In this document: positions 58,571-64,000 of the stretch, one piece after another | Numbering within the stretch: position 1 is the first letter of the stretch | Layout of the letters: the number at the start of each line of letters is the position of its first letter | Source of the DNA: Artocarpus heterophyllus | Taxonomy: Eukaryota; Streptophyta; Magnoliopsida; Rosales; Moraceae | Direction of reading: 5' to 3' | Assembly: GCA_025403435.1 (NCBI GenBank) | Contig: JAJQZP010000048.1 | Coordinates: 827,011 to 891,010 of the forward strand | DNA length: 64,000 bases | Notes under the pieces: generated by a model | The model's database searches: none | The model's input: the letters and a program-made list of their open reading frames with translations, nothing else | Told to the model about the DNA's origin: nothing | Translations under genes and position numbers: made by a program

Positions 58571-61540
58571 AGTGTCTTTGCTCAAGGTCGTCGATGTGGT
58601 CAAACCCTAAGTGTTGAAAAAATAGTTACAAGTATCCCTGAATGAACAAGAAACATGGTTAATTCCTTAGATGCTTTTATCATTTTACCTAAAGGTCTAG
58701 GAACTCTTGAAGAACTTTTTGCTTTTAATTGTTGAAAATCGTTAAGAGTACACTCTAAACCCATTGGTCTATTAAATATAAATAGTTTCTTTGACAATTT
58801 GTTTAGTTTTCTAGATAATGCTGTGGATCAAAGGTTTCTTGTAGAGTCAGTAGGAAGATCTTTGTTTCTCCCCCAATTGTAGAGGAATTGCTCAAGAAGA
58901 TACAAGTTGTCACTCTTGAGACAAACACTACAACTTCGAAGTTGGATTGAAAGAAAGAAGAAAGCAAAAAAGATCTCAAGATTTGGATCTTTCTTTCTAA
59001 ATCTCTCTCTTTTAGTTTTACCTATAGCATGTTCATTTATGTTTCATTTTATTTTATGTTTGTGTTTTTAATAACCACTCTTGTATATATATGTTATTGC
59101 TCTTTTTGCTTAATCTTGTTAAATATTAGGGATAATATTCAATTTAGGTTAGAGGAGAGGGTTGTGTCCAAATTTTTTAAAATTTGTCAAAATGTTTCAA
59201 TTTCATGTCAATATGGGACTGGCTTTAAATACCAAGCAAAAAAAATTGAAAAATTTAAAAAAATAAAAAAAATGGCATGCTAATTGTAAAACTTTAAGAT
59301 TCGTATTCTCCGAGGTTGGGATGGCAGAGTGAAAATTTTTCTTAAAACGCATCGCGATGTCGTCTGAAAATATAATCTTGTGTGTTTGTATTTTTTTTTT
59401 TGTCTTTGCATCTTCTTTTTGTAGCATGCATTTTTGAAGATAGCAGAGGTGAAAAATACTTAATATTCTTGAAACGCATCTTCACCTTACTAGAAATGGC
59501 TGAGTAAAAGAGTGACTAGCATTCTTAAAATGTATTTTTGTATGTTTGTAAAAACTGTGTGTTTGTGTTGCATCTGACAGTTTTGCTTTGAAAACTAAAA
59601 AGAAAAATTAAAAATCTAAAAAATAAAAAATTTCAAAAATCTAAAAAAAAATATTTTGTAATATATGTGAATATTTTTGTTTTTTTGGTGATTTGTCTCC
59701 TGTTCAATGACAATATTAAAGGTTATATCATTTCATATTTTGTGATAAAATTTGGATATTGTTTAAGTCTATGTTAGTTTCTTTTGTTTGCTTTATATTT
59801 AGGTTGTGATTTTCCCAAAATTTGAGTACTTAATATTGAACTATGATTTGTTATACTAATTTAGAGATTGTTTATGTTAATATAATCTGGTTTATTTTTA
59901 TAAAATCTTATAACTTGTTTAAATCCCTCTTGGGGCAAAATACTAGATAATACTAAGTTATAGATATAATTCAGGCCATCTTTTGAATGTTTAAGCCTTT
60001 TAAGCTTACCTGTTTATATTATATATCCCTAGTCACCCTGTTAAGCTTAATATTTCTATTTTTTCTTTGTCACCTATATTTTAGGTTAGCCTTTTAATAA
60101 ATTAATAATCATTTCTTTTACCTTTCACTCATAAAGCATCTGATCAGTTTGAATACAATTGGGTTTATATCAATGTTATAGGAGGTTGGGTTGGGTTAAG
60201 AACGTTTGTAATTTTAGTTTCCTTGTTTTTGTTGTAATTTTTAATTATTTTTGTCCCAAAAAAAGAAAAAAATATAAAAAACATAAAAAATGTTGAATAA
60301 AAAGTGGATGACAATGAAAGTTTCATTTCAAGTTCAGGAGAGTTACTCAGAAATTAGATTGCAACACTTCTGCAAATATTGATATTGAAAATGCCACTAC
60401 TTCTACTGCTTTTATAGGAATAGTAGAAGAATGGAATTAATAAAATCCTCCTTTCTACAATGGGAATAAAAGCTATGTCCCCCCTAAGAAAAAAAATGTA
60501 CATCTTATCTAAGCCCTAGAATAAGTTTGCCTAAAATCATTTGAAGGAACAGGCTTGGCTAGATCAAATTAAGGTTATCAAAAAAATCTCCTTATATTTT
60601 GAACTATACTATATTGTATCTTCAATTTATGCTCAAATCTTACCTTTTTAAGTCAACAGTCAATTTTGTTATAAAAATATCTAAATGCCCTTATAGAAAA
60701 AATGAAAAGAATAAAAAATGGAAAATATATAAAACTAAAAAAATTCTACAATCTGAAGGTCTTTTAGGTTTACATAAATAAAAATCAACCTTTGACTAAA
60801 CAAAAGATAAGGATTTAATATGAATTTAAAATGTTAAAGTATAAATATGATTGAATTCAAAATATATAAAGTAGGATTTTTTAAGAACCTCAAAACGCGT
60901 AAGATAAAAATACGTCATAAATATCTAAATAATAGTTTTCACTGTAAAAACTATTAATAATTTGATTCTTTTAATAAAATTTGTAAGATTATAATGAACA
61001 TCGTCTTTTTGACTATATATAAGAAAAAAAGTTTAAAGATCGGCAATGTTAGTAGATTACAAATATGTGATTATGATTACAACTTTAGGATAATGTTCAC
61101 CATTACAATCATTTGTAAGAATATGAATAAGATTTAGGAGGATTAAACTTTAGTCCTTTTTGTTTATGTTACTAGGCGTATATATATGATACATATATTG
61201 AGACCAGAACATTATTATAACTTTATTTTTGTTACACAAACTAGACTCCATTTAATAGTATATTACTGATTTTCACCAAGTAGTCTTCATTTTAAATTAA
61301 ATGATTATCAACATTTTTCAAATTATAGTTTATATATCTATTTATTTATTATTTATTAATCTAGTTAATTATCATAGCAACGACAAAATAAAATTTTGAT
61401 GGTTTTTAAAATAAAAATCACCTAGTAGCAACAATAAATGATCAAAGAGTCATCGTAAAAAAATAAATGCCACTTCAATTTGTTCAAAAACTTTCAAACT
61501 TTTGATGATGATGAATTTGAAAATAACGTCGTTAAAATTC
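58571..61540. other. Intergenic or decayed retrotransposon DNA
   Basis: 58571-59030 has short plus-strand open stretches without a clear domain. From 59220 the sequence is T- and A-rich with many poly-A/poly-T runs. No gene is supported. Confidence 0.45.
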
Positions 61541-61690
61541 TTCAATCCACGTCACATTACTGTCAGGGTGACAAAGTATTAGCGACAAGTTATTCAGAAA
61601 TTACCGACAACATGTCGTCACAAATGTTAGCGACAGCGTTATAATGACCGAAATACAACATCGATGACATGCTGTCACTACGCAAATGGC
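61541..61690. mobile_element. Possible CACTA-like subterminal repeat fragment
   Basis: Short repeats and palindromes around TAGCGACA, GACAACATGTCGTCAC and GACATGCTGTCAC are clustered in 150 bp. Such CGACA/TGTCG repeats occur near the ends of plant CACTA elements. No terminal CACTA motif is seen. Confidence 0.3.
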
Positions 61691-63305
61691 TTAGTGAACC
61701 GGGGACGTGGATTTTATATTAAATTGACAATAACATGAAACCCAAATTTATAAAGGAAAGCTCTAGCACTGGCTGTAGTGGCTGTGGTGTTGGCTAATCT
61801 TGCACTATCTCTCTCATTTCACAACCCTCCCTCGTGGTCCCCAGCCATAGATGGTTTGTCCATCACTTTGGCTTGTGTCCGTGGTTCACCCTACACACTG
61901 ACCATGACCCTCCCTCCCTCCCTCTCTCTCTCTCTCTCTCTAATGAATATGAATATATCTTGGTTAAATTTTGTTTGCATGTTTTTTATTCCCATCTGTG
62001 CCACAGTTTAAATGATTTTGGTCCAGTCTCCCAACTTGCACAAAACTTAGTTAATATTCCTTATCTCTTATCTTAAGCTATCAGTAGCTAGCTTGGACTT
62101 GTGTACATATATAAACAGATATACATATATATATTTATCCTTAGTAGGCAAAATTTTTCACCTGAATAACTATTGTAATCAATATATATATATATGTGTT
62201 ATATATATATATATGTATATATATACGAAAGAAATGCGTTGCTCGATCAGAAATATATGTTTATTAATAGTCAGGCAAAATATTTTCCAAATGAAAACTT
62301 AAATGTAAATGGCCCCTACCAATGCTGGCTAGAGAATCCAGCCACGCTCACGAAATCAACACCACATGTTTTTTTTTCTCTTTCCCTGGGCCAAAATGCA
62401 GATCGTCGTCACTCCACACCTAATTTGTCTATTTTTTTTATATATATTTGTATAAGACTCTAAGCAAAATATAGAGCAGGGACCAATTTATTAATTATTG
62501 TTGGATTTGCCTAATTTTCCTTCTCTTCACATGCTGTAACTTGCTATTGAAATGGACCTATAGTGGAAGAATGATTAACTATGTCATGTGATTTTCTTTT
62601 TCTTTTTCTTATTAACAAACACGAGTGAAGGATTAAGTACTCCTCTCTCCATTTATTTGAATATATATATATATATATGTATATATTATCAAGTACTTTT
62701 CATGATAAAAAAAGAAGAGGTAAACTTTTTCATGTTTTAATTTAACCGTATAGTTGTACACATATAATCAATATAGATCCAAAATAAACAAAAAAGTTCA
62801 AACTAAAATATTCTGACTAATTGTCGTTTGGGGAATGAAATCAGTGTTTATTTTCAGTCGTTGTCGTTTACCTTCTCGGTAGAGTTATTGCTAAATTCTA
62901 GTTCTTGGTTGAGAAAAGCAATGCATATACTTGTCCCTCCTTAATCATATTGCCTAAAATATTGGATATATACGTACACTTTTAATTAGATTTTACTTGG
63001 TTTGTCTATTTCTAGTTCTTTTTCTTCATCGCAATCAAACAATGCTGCAATGTAAAACGTAGGCGATACAACAATACTGTTTACTCTCAATATATTTCCA
63101 AGTGTTTCGGTCAACTGAAACTCCTCACCACATTTGCGCTATCAATTATTCTAGCACGTCGCAGTCTGTTGACTACTCATCTGTTTTATTTATGTTATAG
63201 TAAACATAATTGTACTCTTTAGCTTGAACACGTAAAGTTCAAATAATTAGTTGCAACATTCTTATAGTATACCGAAAAGGGTTTGAATCATATGTCTCTA
63301 TATAT

Positions 63306-63336
<31 letters not shown>

Positions 63337-64000
63337 AATTATATACACACGCGCACACATGGATGTATATTTTCCTCTATTTCTTCTGTCTAATTTCTAG
63401 CAGTACTTGACCAATGTGATATTGCCATCACGTAATAGAACTTCTATATGTAAATAGTGAAAATTTTGTACTTTGCATTTTTAATCACAAAACGAAATAG
63501 AATCATGCGATATTCAAAAACCAAAATGAAAATGGAGTTTGATTATAAAGGTTTAGCAGTCCAAAATTGCACAATACCGAGCAACTAACTTTGATCTTTT
63601 ACAACATCAAAAAATTCTCATAAATATAACCCAATACTTATTGCATCAATTTTACAGGACAAATAAATATATATGACATTGTAAATGAGATATATACAAA
63701 ATTACAAATTTAAAAGAACATCATGATCTAAACTCAAAAATTAAGAGAAAATCAAATCTGACATAATTAAAGCAAACTCAGAGTGGCAAGCTTGGTGGGG
63801 ACTTGATATGTGGCCCTCAAACCTTTATCATCCACACATCAAACACGCACAGATCAGTCAGCTGCAGGGTAAAGTCGCTGGAAAAGGGAAGGCTCTATGG
63901 GAGTGGTTAATGTCACATTGGGGTCCATTTTTCTTTGGTACCAAAATAATAAATAAAAAATGGCCATACTTGATCCTGAGTAATCAATATAGTATACAAC
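61691..64000. other. Intergenic with microsatellites
   Basis: A CT run (about 61913-61941), TA-rich runs (62181-62225, 62660-62690, 63298-63340) and otherwise AT-rich sequence. The last 220 bp (63780-64000) are slightly more GC-rich and could belong to a gene outside the window, but no frame supports that. Confidence 0.45.

Noticed and set aside
61778..62076. Two plus-strand open frames of 77-80 codons.
   Set aside because: They overlap each other and run through a CT microsatellite; no conserved domain and no splice-site support.

Overview
This is nuclear DNA from a flowering plant: AT-rich, with short intron-bearing genes separated by long stretches of transposable elements. Three host genes are recognisable, all on the minus strand: the 5' part of a WVD2-like/TPX2-family microtubule protein (1-1763, running off the left edge), a complete SAR1-type small GTPase of the COPII coat (30179-32377, 3 coding exons, 193 aa) and a complete NOD26-like aquaporin closest to the NIP4 group (36243-38859, 5 exons, 272 aa). 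I found no stand-alone rRNA or tRNA genes, no organellar genes and nothing viral apart from LTR retrotransposons. The species cannot be fixed from the sequence.

Layout. 1-1763: WVD2-like gene and introns. 1764-9183: AT-rich intergenic DNA with two fold-back elements, a degraded hAT-like element carrying a retroposon-like insert, and a CT-rich non-coding unit. 9184-18263: a complete Ty3/gypsy element (chromovirus type) with 2.2-kb LTRs, a 5-bp target duplication and an initiator-Met-tRNA primer site; its gag-pol frame is broken by nine stop codons and a frameshift. 18551-20930: a tRNA-derived SINE with a 15-bp target duplication, itself split by a related 2.1-kb solo LTR with its own 5-bp duplication. 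20931-30178: intergenic, with tandem duplications and two non-autonomous hAT-like MITEs. 30179-32960: SAR1 and its upstream region, which carries a 95-bp tandem duplication and a poly-T/G-rich tract. 33499-34560: a degenerate copy of the SAR1 3' end lying between two CACTA-like termini. 36243-38859: the NIP gene, with a hAT-like remnant starting about 80 bp before its start codon. 39790-50744: a small degraded Ty1/copia relic (minus) interrupted by a complete 9.7-kb Ty1/copia element (41038-50721; 2,037-bp LTRs). 50745-58570: remains of a Ty3/gypsy gag-protease region (plus strand) next to a broken Ty3/gypsy element on the minus strand. 58571-64000: intergenic, microsatellite-rich.

The most striking signal is a short CG-rich near-palindrome, TTCGGC-AG-GCCGAA, in arrays of about 4 to 8 copies inside the LTRs of the Ty3/gypsy family (including the solo LTR) and also in both the LTRs and the leader of the unrelated Ty1/copia element. 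It stands out against AT-rich surroundings and is not explained by coding, PBS/PPT or known LTR parts. All element reading frames are disabled, mostly by changes that look like C-to-T/G-to-A transitions. The host genes look intact and do not appear functionally linked to one another.
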